Source of the DNA: an uncultured Desulfobacterales bacterium
GTDB taxonomy: Bacteria > Desulfobacterota > Desulfobacteria > Desulfobacterales > JAFDCJ01
DNA length: 38,180 nt
Reading direction: 5' to 3'
Assembly (NCBI GenBank): GCA_945787595.1
Contig: CALZJV010000004.1
Location: 1-38,180, forward strand
The translations under genes were made by a program, and so were the position numbers. Position 1 is the stretch's first letter. Every line of letters starts with the position of its first letter. Positions 7,241 to 15,653 of the stretch are shown in pieces. The notes beneath the pieces are model-generated. The model was not told the origin of the DNA. It worked only from the letters and a program-made list of their open reading frames with translations, and did not search any database.

Positions 7241-7774
7241 CTAGTTTCCCGCGTCTTTTTGGGCCTCTTCGACAGCTATGCGGGCCTTTTGGGCTGCCTC
7301 TCTAGCTTGCTCAACGGCTGCTTGCGCCTCGGCCTGGGAAGCTTCAGTTTCTGTTTTGATACGATCAACCCGTTTTCTGAACTGCTTTCTTTTGTTTCTG
7401 GTGGAGGTGAGTCTGCGAATATATTCGTTGTTGTATTCGTATTCTTCTTGTGCCTGTTGCGCGGCTTCTTGAGCCTTTTCTACGGCTTCTCTGGCCTGTA
7501 TTTCAGCCTGGCGCGCTTTTTCTATTCGTTCTGCTCTATCAAGCTGACGGCGCAGGTTTTCTTTTTTATGCTGAATCGCCTCTATTTCCTGCGGGGTCTT
7601 TTCCTTATATCTAATCACCTCGACATCTTCTACCCTGTCTATCTCTGGCGGCGGCTGGTCGGCTAAATGCACCACCCCGTTCTCGTCAGTCCAGGTATAG
7701 AGTTTTTGCGCGTTGAGGTTTAAGGCCGCCAACAAGGTCAAGAGAAGGCCGCCCGCTATACTAAGATGATGCAT
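7241..7774 (-). CDS. DUF4124 coiled-coil exported protein
   Basis: The 177-residue product has a Sec signal peptide (MHHLSIAGGLLLTLLAALNL, cleavage likely after LNA), then the DUF4124 motif KLYTWTDENGVVHLADQPPP at about 24-43. From about 60 on it is strongly charged and rich in Ala/Glu/Gln heptads (REAVEKAQEAAQQAQEE and a similar C-terminal run), predicting a long coiled coil. DUF4124 is a small envelope-associated domain of unknown function. AAGGAG lies seven bases before the ATG. A second DUF4124 protein with a charged helical tail is at 28086-28613. The function is unknown; a periplasmic structural or adaptor role is a guess. Confidence 0.85.
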   Translation of the reverse strand: MHHLSIAGGLLLTLLAALNLNAQKLYTWTDENGVVHLADQPPPEIDRVEDVEVIRYKEKTPQEIEAIQHKKENLRRQLDRAERIEKARQAEIQAREAVEKAQEAAQQAQEEYEYNNEYIRRLTSTRNKRKQFRKRVDRIKTETEASQAEAQAAVEQAREAAQKARIAVEEAQKDAGN

Positions 7775-8125
7775 CCGGGTCTCCTTTTTATTACAGATAC
7801 TAGGTAAATCCCACTGTTTACCCGCCGGGAAAATCGGTTTGCTTCAGATGCTGCGCCAGCCTCCAGCTCCTAGAACCTACAGCTCGGAGAGCGGGAGGAC
7901 CTGGTTTTCAATGATAGGATGAACATGGATTTTTGATCTTGTCTTGATTATATGGATATATTTCGATACTGTCAAACAGGTCGATTTCTGGTTCTTTCCA
8001 ATGCATCTTCAATAATGGCAAAAAAGAAAGTGAGTCGGCTGTAAATGGATAGAAACCTGTTCCTTAGAATTAAATTTATGTACTTTCAATTCCAACCTTA
8101 AAAGGTGATGGTAGGAGGAAAGAAA
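7775..8125. other. Intergenic region between divergent genes
   Basis: About 350 bases between the DUF4124 gene and the PEBP-family gene, with no credible reading frame. Small GC hairpin-like words occur around 7820-7900 (CCCGCCGGG; CTCGGAGAGCGGGAG). Promoters for both genes should be here but no confident -35/-10 pair was found. Confidence 0.35.
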
Positions 8126-8584
8126 ATGACATTGCAAATTACAAGCGCGGCATTTTCGGAAGGCGGGATGATTCCCAAGCCTTACACCTGCGACGGGACG
8201 GATGTTTCCCCCGATCTTTCATGGACCGGTGTGCCCGAGGATACAAAGAGCCTATCACTGATTTGTGATGACCCGGATGCACCTGTCGGAACGTGGGTGC
8301 ACTGGGTACTGTTTAATATTTCGGCAGGTGAAAAAGGAATACCGACTAAAGTTGCGCCAGAAGCGACGTTGCCCAATGGCGCCAAACACGGCACCAACGA
8401 CTTCCGCAGACTGGGCTATGGCGGTCCCTGTCCTCCCGGGGGAACGCATCGGTATTTTTTTAAACTATATGCCCTGGACACAGTGCTTAGCCTGGGAAGC
8501 GGTGCAACAAAGGCCCAGGTTGAAGAGGCCATGCGAGGCCATATTTTGGCGCAAGCGCAGTTGATGGGAAAATACAAACGATAA
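8126..8584 (+). CDS. YbhB/YbcL family (PEBP, Raf-kinase-inhibitor-like) protein
   Basis: The 152-residue product begins MTLQITSAAFSEGGMIPKPY and contains the family signatures LSLICDDPDAPVGTWVHWVL and GGTHRYFFKLYALD. This is the bacterial phosphatidylethanolamine-binding-protein fold, with a small ligand pocket formed around the Asp-Pro-Asp and His residues. Length is typical. The start at 8126 is chosen over the ATG at 8105 because GGAGGAAAG is placed correctly before it and the extra seven residues would be unusual. No signal peptide, so cytoplasmic. The physiological ligand in bacteria is not established. It is a single-gene unit converging on the helicase gene. Confidence 0.93.
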   Translation: MTLQITSAAFSEGGMIPKPYTCDGTDVSPDLSWTGVPEDTKSLSLICDDPDAPVGTWVHWVLFNISAGEKGIPTKVAPEATLPNGAKHGTNDFRRLGYGGPCPPGGTHRYFFKLYALDTVLSLGSGATKAQVEEAMRGHILAQAQLMGKYKR

Positions 8585-8619
8585 ATGCGGAATTCGGATT
8601 GCGGAACGCGCATTGAGGT

Positions 8620-8812
8620 GAGGTATAGGTTGCGGGTTGCGAGCAAAAAGGGCATAGAGCAAAGGGCATAGCGCATAGAGTATGACATCGCTCCATGGAA
8701 GCTGCAGGAGGTGCAGGAATGAACTATCCATGCAATCTCATTTCCGGCATCTGTAATCTGTCTTCTGTCATCCGACCCCTGTTCTCTGTACTCTGAAAAA
8801 AGTTGCGGGTTG
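8620..8812. repeat. Low-complexity intergenic repeat between convergent genes
   Basis: Contains TTGCGGGTTGCGAG, degenerate repeats of GCATAGAGCAAAG/GCATAGCGCATAGAG, and a run of ATCTGT/TTCTGT/CTCTGT words (about 8750-8798), ending with another TTGCGGGTTG. It looks like degenerate tandem sequence, not coding. No terminator with a T-tract is evident. Confidence 0.45.
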
Positions 8813-8815
8813 AGA

Positions 8816-11167
8816 TCAGGTTTTTTGCCTCCAGAACTTTTGTAACCTCTCAGCTAACTGTTCCTGATCCCGCACTCTGATGGGCTCCCATTCAACGGGA
8901 AATAAAGATCGATAGCGATGGGTGGCATAGCGTTGGTCAATTAAAAGAACGACACCGCGGTCTTTTTCAGTGCGAATTACCCGTCCGGCGGCCTGAAACA
9001 CGCGGTTGATACCGGGATACTGGTAGGCATATTCAAAGCCAGCATTATAAGTGTGGCTAAAATAGTCCTTAATCAATTCTTTTTCCAGCGAAATCCCGGG
9101 CAGACCGACACCTACCACGACAGCTCCGGACAACCGCTCGCCCACCAGATCAATGCCTTCACCGAATATGCCTCCCATCACGGCAAATCCGACCAGGGAC
9201 ATGGGAGAGTTATGGCTGTAGCGGTTTAGAAACTCATCTCTATCGGATTCGCTCATGCCTGGGGTTTGAAGCATAATTTCGCTGCAGGGAGAATGGGATT
9301 TAAAAGATTCAAATACCATCATCATATACTCATAGGACGGAAAGAAAATCAGATAGTTACCTTTTTTCTGATTGATCAGGGTGTAAATAGCGCGTGAGAC
9401 TTGCAGTCTGGTTTTTTCCCGATCTCGATAAAATGTTGAAATCCTATCGGAAACAAAAAGGGTGAGATTTTCGCCGGGAAAGGGTGAAGGTATGGCTAAA
9501 CCGGCGGCGTCTTCACTACAGCCCAGGATTTTTTTGAAATATGACATAGGAGTCATGGTGGCTGAAAAAAAAATTGCAGCTCTGCAGCGTTTCAAGACAT
9601 TTTCCAATTGGATTGAAGGATCGATGCAAAACAGCTTGAGCTTCAGATCCTTTTTTATTTTTTCATAACAGGTCGCATAACTCTCATCATATTTTTCAGC
9701 TACCCTCATAAAACCTGAAACCCCAAAATACAAGTCAAGCAATTCTTCGCGGTACGGAGCCTTGATGTTGAGGGACAGCCAACGTTCCGTAATTCCGAGA
9801 AATGCGCTCAACTTGGGAAACAGCTCATCCGGCGACTGCTTCGTATGGTGTCTGGAGCCGTATCCCTCACATTTTTTTCTCTCCTTGACCAACCAGGAGT
9901 TAATCGTACCAAGGATTTTGTATACCAGGGGAAGTTCATTCCGAATGGCTCGTCGCACATCCAGCACCGGCTGCTTAAAGATTTCCGCCGAAAACATTTC
10001 TCGGGACCGGTCGACCAAATTATGCGCTTCATCTATCAAAAATGTGTAATCATTGTTTTTTTCGTGAAAAAAGCGACGTAAAAAAACTCTCGGATCAAAA
10101 GCATAATTATAATCGCATATTATGCAATCTGCCCAGAACGACAATTCCAGGGAAAACTCAAATGGACAGACCTGATGAGACCGGGCTACTGCTTCGACCG
10201 CTGCTCGGGTGAAGGCATCCTGGTGGAATATCTCTTTTAGGGCGCCATTGAGCCGGTCAAAGTATCCGCGGGCAAATTCACATTCTTCCGGGTTGCAGGC
10301 ATTATCAGGTTTAAAGCAGATCTTGTCCTTGGCGGTGATGGTCAGGGATTTGAGTTTGAGCTGTTTTTTGCGTAATTCGTCCAACGCTTTTTCCGCAGCG
10401 AGCCTTCCGGTGGTGCGGGCTGTCAGGTAGAATATTTTGGCATTCAACCCTTCGGCAATAGCTTTTACTGCCGGAAAGATGACCGCCATGGTCTTTCCGA
10501 TACCGGTGGCGGCCTGGGCCAGCAGCTGGCCGCCGTTTTTGACTGTCCGGTAAACACCCACGGCCATCTCACGCTGACCCGGGCGATAGTTGCCGAAAGG
10601 AAATTGGAGCTTTCGGATAGATGCATCACGCAGTAGTTCCCAGTTTACGAGGGTTTGGGCCCATTGCAGATAACCGCTGACCAGATCTTGAAAAAAAGAT
10701 TCCAGTTCACTTGAGGCAAAATGCTGTTCAAACTTACTGATTTCTCCGGTATCTACCTGATAGTAGGTCAGCTGCGTGCTGATTTCACTCAGGTTGTGTT
10801 CCCTGGTGTAGATGTAGGCATAGCATTTAACCTGTCCCCAGTGAAGAGGATCCTTGTTTTTTCCGTAATGTTCAAGGCTGCGAGAGGTTGTTTTTATCTC
10901 TTCTATCAATACTCGATCCGGTTCAAGATAGACCCCGTCGATCCTGCCGCCGATAGTCAATATAAATAACTCGGTTTCAATCTGATGGGAGACGGCAACT
11001 TCAGCCGTATAGTTTTGCGGGCGGGATTGCTGAATTTTTTGATGGATTCGAATGGCGTCTATTGGACGGGTGGAGGATAAAAATTCGAATACCAAATCTC
11101 CGGTGCGCAGGACGTGTGCAACTAAATCTCGAACCGCTATTTTTAGTGATTTTTTCAAGGGAAACAC
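8816..11167 (-). CDS. PD-(D/E)XK nuclease-XPD/DinG-type helicase fusion
   Basis: The 783-residue protein has an N-terminal RecB/Cas4-like nuclease domain (about 55-120: Asp77 in GGRIDGVYLE, then Glu90-x-Lys92 in EEIKTTS), followed by a superfamily-2 XPD/DinG helicase. Walker A is QAATGIGKT at 218-226. Four cysteines at 284, 291, 296 and 334 fit the XPD-type 4Fe-4S cluster, and Walker B is DEAH at 379-382. Late motifs include FFSATMTP, GIFGEGIDLVGERL and the motif VI block QAAGRVIRTEKDRG. It predicts a 5'-3' DNA helicase with attached nuclease, for repair or processing of branched DNA. It is a single gene with a palindrome 60-80 bases upstream of its start, a candidate operator. Confidence 0.92.
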   Translation of the reverse strand: MFPLKKSLKIAVRDLVAHVLRTGDLVFEFLSSTRPIDAIRIHQKIQQSRPQNYTAEVAVSHQIETELFILTIGGRIDGVYLEPDRVLIEEIKTTSRSLEHYGKNKDPLHWGQVKCYAYIYTREHNLSEISTQLTYYQVDTGEISKFEQHFASSELESFFQDLVSGYLQWAQTLVNWELLRDASIRKLQFPFGNYRPGQREMAVGVYRTVKNGGQLLAQAATGIGKTMAVIFPAVKAIAEGLNAKIFYLTARTTGRLAAEKALDELRKKQLKLKSLTITAKDKICFKPDNACNPEECEFARGYFDRLNGALKEIFHQDAFTRAAVEAVARSHQVCPFEFSLELSFWADCIICDYNYAFDPRVFLRRFFHEKNNDYTFLIDEAHNLVDRSREMFSAEIFKQPVLDVRRAIRNELPLVYKILGTINSWLVKERKKCEGYGSRHHTKQSPDELFPKLSAFLGITERWLSLNIKAPYREELLDLYFGVSGFMRVAEKYDESYATCYEKIKKDLKLKLFCIDPSIQLENVLKRCRAAIFFSATMTPMSYFKKILGCSEDAAGLAIPSPFPGENLTLFVSDRISTFYRDREKTRLQVSRAIYTLINQKKGNYLIFFPSYEYMMMVFESFKSHSPCSEIMLQTPGMSESDRDEFLNRYSHNSPMSLVGFAVMGGIFGEGIDLVGERLSGAVVVGVGLPGISLEKELIKDYFSHTYNAGFEYAYQYPGINRVFQAAGRVIRTEKDRGVVLLIDQRYATHRYRSLFPVEWEPIRVRDQEQLAERLQKFWRQKT

Positions 11168-11226
11168 CGAATTTGAACTAAGGGCCCACTCAAAAATAAC
11201 GCCACTATTTTGTTGTGAACCCGAAA

Positions 11227-11248
11227 CCCCAATGTTGCAACATTAGGG
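11227..11248. promoter_or_regulatory. Operator-like 22-bp palindrome
   Basis: CCCCAATGTTG and CAACATTAGGG are 11-base arms with one mismatch and no spacer; the inner AATGTTGCAACATT is perfect. It lies 60 bases upstream of the helicase start codon on the minus strand and far upstream of the activator gene at 11595. No T-tract follows, so a regulator site fits better than a terminator. The regulator is unknown. Confidence 0.45.
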
Positions 11249-11594
11249 TAATAATTAAATTTAGAGGTTTAGTTCTATGAAGTCAAGATGCATAAAATAA
11301 GCTTCTTCAGTTATTAAAAAAATTGCGGATTGCTTAAATTATCATTAAAGTATTGAAAAATTTTGATTTTTTAAGTATTCTTGTCTTGACTTTATCCGAT
11401 TTTATACACATTACTAGGTCTGTGTATTCTGATTCGTACATAATTTTAAATGCTTAACGGCATCTAATCTGCAATGTGTTGTCGATGATTTTAACCCGCA
11501 GAGACCGGGGTTTGTGACCGTTACGCTTGCGTATCTGATTACAATTTGCCTAAATTTAGTTTGCTGCGGATTCAATTATGCGGAGGGGAAATTT
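11249..11594. other. AT-rich divergent intergenic region
   Basis: No gene is apparent. It separates the helicase from the sigma54-activator gene and should hold the promoter of the latter. No clean -35/-10 pair and no -24/-12 (TGGCAC-TTGC) pair was found. A frame open from 11514 gives 27 extra hydrophobic codons ahead of the activator but lacks a Shine-Dalgarno. Confidence 0.35.
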
Positions 11595-12635
11595 ATGACA
11601 GATACAAATCCCCAGATGAGAAACAAGATCATTCCGATAAAATTACCATCCCAGGTTATATTTAAGGATATCGTCGGCCAGGGTTCCGCCATGCTGAGGA
11701 TATTCATGATAGTTGAAAAGGTTGCCGAGTGTGATACGACCATTATGTTGAACGGAGAGACGGGTACGGGAAAGGGCTTAATCGCCAGAGCTATTCATGA
11801 GGCCTCGGATCGAAAAGGCAAATCATTTATCCAGATAAATTGTGGCGCAACACCGGAGGGCCTGCTGGAAAGCGAATTTTTCGGATACCGGCGCGGAGCA
11901 TTTACAGGGGCTACCTCGGATAAAGTCGGCAAATTCGAAATGGCCAAAGGCGGCACCATTTTTTTAGATGAAATCGGTGACATGAGCGCCGATCTACAGG
12001 TAAAGGTGTTACGGGTGCTTGAAGAAGGTGAATTTGAGCGTGTCGGAGGCAATCAAACCATCAAGAGTGACGCCAGAATTATTGCCGCCACACACCGGGA
12101 TTTGGAAGAAGAAGTTCAAAAAGGAAATTTCCGTGAAGATCTTTTTTACCGTCTCTATGTCATACCGATCATGTTGCCGACCTTAAAAGAGCGCAAATCC
12201 GATATTCCCTTCCTTGTTTCCCATTTTTTGGAGCAGTTCGGCCGGAAAGTGGATTCACCGCTTGTGGAGGTGTCCGATTCGGCCATGAAAATTTTGATGA
12301 ATTACTCTTGGCCGGGTAATGTGAGAGAGCTCAAGAATATAATCGAGAGACTTGTTGTTTTACATGAAGGCGAGACCATATTACCGGAAGATCTTCCCGA
12401 AAAACTAAGAATTGAAAACGATCGGGTAGCGCAGCGAAAATTGGAAACGCACGGTGACGGAATTTCGTTTAGCACGGCTGTCAATGAGTTTGAAAAGGCG
12501 CTGATTATCAGTGCGCTTGAGAAAACAAACTGGGTAAAAAATAGAGCTGCTCGGCTTCTTAAGATTAAAAGAACGACTTTGGTTGAAAAAATAAAGCGAT
12601 ACAATCTGGAAAAAGATTCCGATAAGGAGCGCTAA
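11595..12635 (+). CDS. Sigma54-dependent transcriptional activator without sensory domain
   Basis: The 346-residue product starts at the ATG at 11595, preceded by CGGAGGGG. It is almost entirely an NtrC-type AAA+ domain plus DNA-binding tail. Walker A is GETGTGKG at 54-61, the sigma54-contact loop GAFTGA is at 101-106, Walker B is TIFLDE at 121-126, the arginine-finger segment FREDLFYRL is intact, and so is WPGNVRELKN (sensor II). A Fis-type helix-turn-helix ends the protein (NRAARLLKIKRTTLVEKIKR). Only about 25 residues precede the AAA+ domain, so there is no receiver, PAS or GAF domain. Control must come from a partner, expression level or a trans-acting protein. The next gene encodes a receiver-bearing relative lacking exactly the parts this one has. 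Confidence 0.93.
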   Translation: MTDTNPQMRNKIIPIKLPSQVIFKDIVGQGSAMLRIFMIVEKVAECDTTIMLNGETGTGKGLIARAIHEASDRKGKSFIQINCGATPEGLLESEFFGYRRGAFTGATSDKVGKFEMAKGGTIFLDEIGDMSADLQVKVLRVLEEGEFERVGGNQTIKSDARIIAATHRDLEEEVQKGNFREDLFYRLYVIPIMLPTLKERKSDIPFLVSHFLEQFGRKVDSPLVEVSDSAMKILMNYSWPGNVRELKNIIERLVVLHEGETILPEDLPEKLRIENDRVAQRKLETHGDGISFSTAVNEFEKALIISALEKTNWVKNRAARLLKIKRTTLVEKIKRYNLEKDSDKER

Positions 12636-12703
12636 ATAATTGGCGCACTGAATCAGAACCGCACTTGTACGGCCTGATAAATAAGTTCAGGTGGAGGGGA
12701 TTC

Positions 12704-13870
12704 ATGGAGGATTTTGAGATCTTATTTGTTGATGACGACACGACCATTTTATCTTTGGTTGAGGAGTATCTCACGGCCTTTGATTACAGGATAAGTATCG
12801 TTGATAATGGTCTTAAGGCTCTTGAGCTTATCAAGGACAAAGATTTTGATGTCGTTTTTACCGATTTTAAAATGCCTGATATCAATGGCCTTGAGCTGCT
12901 CGCCGTGATCAAGGAATACCGGCCTTTAACGGAGGTGATTATCGTCACAGGGCACGGCACCATGGAATCGGCCATTCAGGCTATGAAATACGGTAGCTAT
13001 GATTATATCCAGAAACCTTTCAAGCTAGATGTTCTAAAAATTCTAATTGAAAAGATCTATGAGGAAAAAAAACTTAAACAGGGAAATATCATCCTGAAGA
13101 CCCGGTTAAAAGAAAGACACAGGTTCGATCAACTGGTGGGGATCAGCCTCAAGATGCAGGAAATTTATGAGCAAATTGACCGGATGAGCAATAACAGTCC
13201 CAATGTTTTGATACAGGGGGAAAGTGGAACGGGTAAGGAGTTGACGGCTCATGTGATTCATAAAAGCAGTGATCGAAGGCAGAAAGCGTTTATGCCCGTA
13301 AACTGCAAAAGTTTTGGAAAAAAGATTGCCGAAAACAAGACCTACGATCACGCCCTCCATATGTTTAAATCCATGGCCGGCGGCACCATCTTTTTTGATG
13401 AAATCGCCGAAATTGCTCCGGACATGCAGGCCGAAATCAACCGGGCATATACGGAGACTATTCTGCAATCAGCGGCAGGCGAAAATAAGCAGGGGAGCGG
13501 CGTCCGATTATTGGCCGCCACCAACAGAAACCTAGAAGAAGCCGTCGGGCGCGAAATAGTTAACCAGGAATTTCTCAAATGCATAAATGACGTTATTATA
13601 CAGATGCCTGCGCTCCGAGAACGCAAAGAGGACATTTGCCTTCTGATCAACCATTTCCTGAACAAGTTTAACACGAATCGTGAAAATACTGTTATGAACG
13701 TATCGCCGGATACACTGGATGTGTTGTTGCGATACAATTGGCCGGGTAATGTGATCCAGTTGGAGAATGTGATCGAAAGAGCCTTTGCACTTAAAGTGGA
13801 CCTGACCATTGAAGTCGACGATTTGCCATCGGAAATTAAAACATTTGGAGAAATTTCAAAGATTAGTTGA
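12704..13870 (+). CDS. NtrC-like response regulator with degenerate AAA+ domain
   Basis: The 388-residue product (start chosen for GGTGGAGGGG upstream) has an intact receiver domain at 1-120: acidic DDD at 10-12, phosphoacceptor Asp54 in FTDFKMP, Thr82 and Lys104 in QKPF. The AAA+ domain keeps Walker A (GESGTGKE, 172-179) and Walker B (TIFFDE), but the stretch where GAFTGA belongs is replaced by FGKKIAENKTYDHALHMFKS. The arginine-finger motif FREDLxYRL is replaced by NQEFLKCINDVIIQ, and the sensor II Arg of WPGNVRxLEN is Ile. The protein stops after the AAA+ lid with no helix-turn-helix. It should not activate sigma54 or bind DNA on its own. It lies 68 bases after the activator gene with no terminator between, so they are probably co-transcribed, and may act as regulator and effector in a mixed ring (inference). 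Confidence 0.9.
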   Translation: MEDFEILFVDDDTTILSLVEEYLTAFDYRISIVDNGLKALELIKDKDFDVVFTDFKMPDINGLELLAVIKEYRPLTEVIIVTGHGTMESAIQAMKYGSYDYIQKPFKLDVLKILIEKIYEEKKLKQGNIILKTRLKERHRFDQLVGISLKMQEIYEQIDRMSNNSPNVLIQGESGTGKELTAHVIHKSSDRRQKAFMPVNCKSFGKKIAENKTYDHALHMFKSMAGGTIFFDEIAEIAPDMQAEINRAYTETILQSAAGENKQGSGVRLLAATNRNLEEAVGREIVNQEFLKCINDVIIQMPALRERKEDICLLINHFLNKFNTNRENTVMNVSPDTLDVLLRYNWPGNVIQLENVIERAFALKVDLTIEVDDLPSEIKTFGEISKIS

Positions 13871-13878
13871 AGGGGATT

Positions 13879-13919
13879 GAGGAATTTAAGAAAGAATAAA
13901 AGTCCATTTTGAATTCCTC
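13879..13919 (+). terminator. Likely terminator after the activator/response-regulator pair
   Basis: GAGGAATT at 13879 pairs with AATTCCTC at 13912-13919 across an A-rich loop, followed by TATTTTCTAA. It lies eight bases past the response-regulator stop. The T-tract is imperfect. Confidence 0.5.
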
Positions 13920-14007
13920 TATTTTCTAACCCTTCACTTCCCCAAGCCCGCATTGAATCAGTATCCCATTCAGAAGAAAAAAAATTATATAAAATTAATA
14001 AAAACTC

Positions 14008-14035
14008 TTGACACAGATTCTCTGTTTGTTATAGT
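14008..14035 (+). promoter_or_regulatory. Near-consensus sigma70 promoter for the MarR gene
   Basis: TTGACA (14008-14013) and TATAGT (14030-14035) are separated by 16 bases. The expected transcription start is about 14042, immediately before the ATG at 14043, predicting a leaderless or almost leaderless mRNA. Confidence 0.7.
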
Positions 14036-14042
14036 TCACGCT

Positions 14043-14522
14043 ATGAACGATTTCAAAGATTCCTATTACCCTGACGTTTCAGATTTTCAACTGGATAGAT
14101 TTCAGAAGCTGATCGCAAAACTGTTCCAGTGCTGCCAGGAACGTATGCAGTATCAATGCGAACGATTCCAGTTGCCGGATGCAGAGTTCCGATGCTTGAT
14201 ACTGTTTAGAGACGAGCGTTATCTGACGGCCAAAAGTATTGCCCAAAAAATGAATGTGGTCAAAAGCCGGGTATCAAAAATCATTGACGGTCTAATTAAG
14301 AAAAACTTAATTCAGTGTATCACGGACCCCGAAGATTCCAGGGTCAAACTGCTAAGCCTGACCCCCGAGGGACAAAAAAAAATAAATGAAATCAAACAGT
14401 TTATGGAAGATGTGCATGGTCAGGTGTTGTCCCAGATGGCACCGGATCAACGCAAAGCCATGCTGACCAATCTGGATATTCTCAAAGCCTCAATGGAAGC
14501 TGTAAGAGATATGATGGTATGA
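14043..14522 (+). CDS. MarR family transcriptional regulator
   Basis: The 159-residue product begins MNDFKDSYYPDVSDFQLDRF and has the MarR winged helix: TAKSIAQKMNVVKSRVSKII is the recognition-helix region, then LIKKNLIQCITDPEDSRVKL is the wing, and LTPEGQKKI follows. Length is typical. The frame is open to a TTG at 13953, but that extension overlaps a strong sigma70 promoter whose start point falls at the ATG chosen here, so the short form is preferred, likely leaderless. Two Cys in QCCQERMQ and others could give redox sensitivity (inference). It lies 288 bases upstream of the DsrE2/TusA genes, in the same direction, and is the obvious candidate to control them. Confidence 0.85.
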   Translation: MNDFKDSYYPDVSDFQLDRFQKLIAKLFQCCQERMQYQCERFQLPDAEFRCLILFRDERYLTAKSIAQKMNVVKSRVSKIIDGLIKKNLIQCITDPEDSRVKLLSLTPEGQKKINEIKQFMEDVHGQVLSQMAPDQRKAMLTNLDILKASMEAVRDMMV

Positions 14523-14705
14523 CGGCCTCACGATATTGCCAATACGGTTGCAGGATGTTAATTCTAATATAACCTTATTACCTAGATCTGATACCTAAAA
14601 CCAATGAGACGGGCTTTATAACAGTAATTATAGAGGCATTTATTGAGTATCGTTTCAGCAATATAATTGCTGTTTTGCGGTTTAGCCAGTTGTAGTGAAA
14701 TTTTT

Positions 14706-14717
14706 CCTTATATAAGG
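14706..14717. promoter_or_regulatory. Perfect 12-bp palindrome upstream of the dsrE2-like gene
   Basis: CCTTATATAAGG is a perfect palindrome about 95 bases before the start codon, in the AT-rich 288-base gap after the MarR gene. It could be a MarR-type operator or merely part of an AT-rich promoter; TATATTAT-like -10 words follow at about 14733-14740. Confidence 0.3.
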
Positions 14718-14810
14718 TTCATACTGTTAACTATATTATGACAGTGCATTATTTAACCATCGAAAAAAAATAACAATAAGAAGTTGATATAAAAAACAGA
14801 GGAGGATGCT

Positions 14811-15362
14811 ATGGATATGCAAAATTTAGAACTCCAATTAGATGAATTGAAATCTCAAGTGGAGGTATTGAACAAAAAGACCACTGAAAACAAGCTTTCT
14901 ATGATTGTGTTCAGCGGCGATCTGGACAAAGTCCTGGCTGCGTTTGTCATAGCCACCGGAGCAGTCGCCATGGGTATGGAGGTGGTGATGTTCTTCACTT
15001 TCTGGGGAACCCCGGTTCTCAGGGACAAGAAAAAGAACGTCGGCGGTAAAGATATGATGGGAAAGATGTTCGGTGCCATGCTGCCGACGGGGACGGGTGA
15101 TGTGAAGCTTTCCAATATGAATATGGGCGGCATGGGAACAGCCATGATGAAATCTTTAATGAAAAAGAAAAATGTGGCTTCCCTAGAGGAAATGCTGCCC
15201 CTGGCCGAAGAACTTGGTGTCCGCATTTACGTGTGTGAAATGTCCATGGACCTCATGGGATTCAAACGTGAGGAATTCATTGAGTATCAACACATGGGGT
15301 TTGCCGGTGTTGCCACATTTTTACAAGAAGCCCAAAACAGTAAGATACAATTGTTTATTTAA
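14811..15362 (+). CDS. DsrE/DsrF-like sulfur-transfer protein (DsrE2 type)
   Basis: The 183-residue product starts after GAGGAGG. Residues 1-28 form a short coiled coil (LELQLDELKSQVEVLNKK), then a DsrE fold begins NKLSMIVFSGDLDKVLAAFV. It has the family features VVMFFTFWGTPVLR and a Met/Gly-rich loop (SNMNMGGMGTAMMKSLM). The single cysteine is Cys142 in VRIYVCEMSMDLMGF, the likely persulfide carrier. DsrE2 proteins hand sulfane sulfur to or from TusA, and the tusA gene follows directly (23-base gap). The hydrophobic AFVIATGAVAMGMEVVMFF stretch may associate with the membrane. Cytoplasmic face. It is the first gene of a four-gene sulfur cluster. Confidence 0.9.
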   Translation: MDMQNLELQLDELKSQVEVLNKKTTENKLSMIVFSGDLDKVLAAFVIATGAVAMGMEVVMFFTFWGTPVLRDKKKNVGGKDMMGKMFGAMLPTGTGDVKLSNMNMGGMGTAMMKSLMKKKNVASLEEMLPLAEELGVRIYVCEMSMDLMGFKREEFIEYQHMGFAGVATFLQEAQNSKIQLFI

Positions 15363-15385
15363 ACCGAATTTACAGGAGGATTAAA

Positions 15386-15628
15386 ATGAGTGACGACGTT
15401 CAAGTAACAAAAGTTTTAGACCTAAAAGGATTGGCATGTCCCATGCCGGTCGTCAAAGTCAGCAAAGGAATTAAAGATGTCGAGGTCGGCCAGATAATTG
15501 AGGCCCAAACCACTGATCCCGGTTCGATGACCGATTTTCCGGCTTGGGCAACAACCACCGGCAACGAGATCGTGAAAACCGAACAGGAAGACAAGCTGAT
15601 CAAGTTTTATATCAAACGATTGGTATAG
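15386..15628 (+). CDS. tusA: TusA family sulfurtransferase
   Basis: The 80-residue product has the full TusA signature LDLKGLACPMPVVKVSKGI with active Cys18 in CPMP, and the C-terminal half GQIIEAQTTDPGSMTDFPAW. TusA carries a persulfide on this Cys and passes it between proteins. CAGGAGG precedes the ATG. It follows the DsrE2-like gene closely and very likely shares its mRNA. The gene symbol denotes family; in sulfate reducers the role may be in dissimilatory sulfur transfer instead of tRNA thiolation. Confidence 0.95.
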   Translation: MSDDVQVTKVLDLKGLACPMPVVKVSKGIKDVEVGQIIEAQTTDPGSMTDFPAWATTTGNEIVKTEQEDKLIKFYIKRLV

Positions 15629-15632
15629 ACCT

Positions 15633-15653
15633 AATCCGGACGGGCCGGATTTT
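15633..15653 (+). terminator. Short hairpin after tusA (weak terminator or attenuator)
   Basis: AATCCGG and CCGGATT form a perfect 7-base stem with a five-base loop, followed by only three T residues, five bases past the tusA stop. It may partly end transcription before the membrane-subunit gene. Confidence 0.45.
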
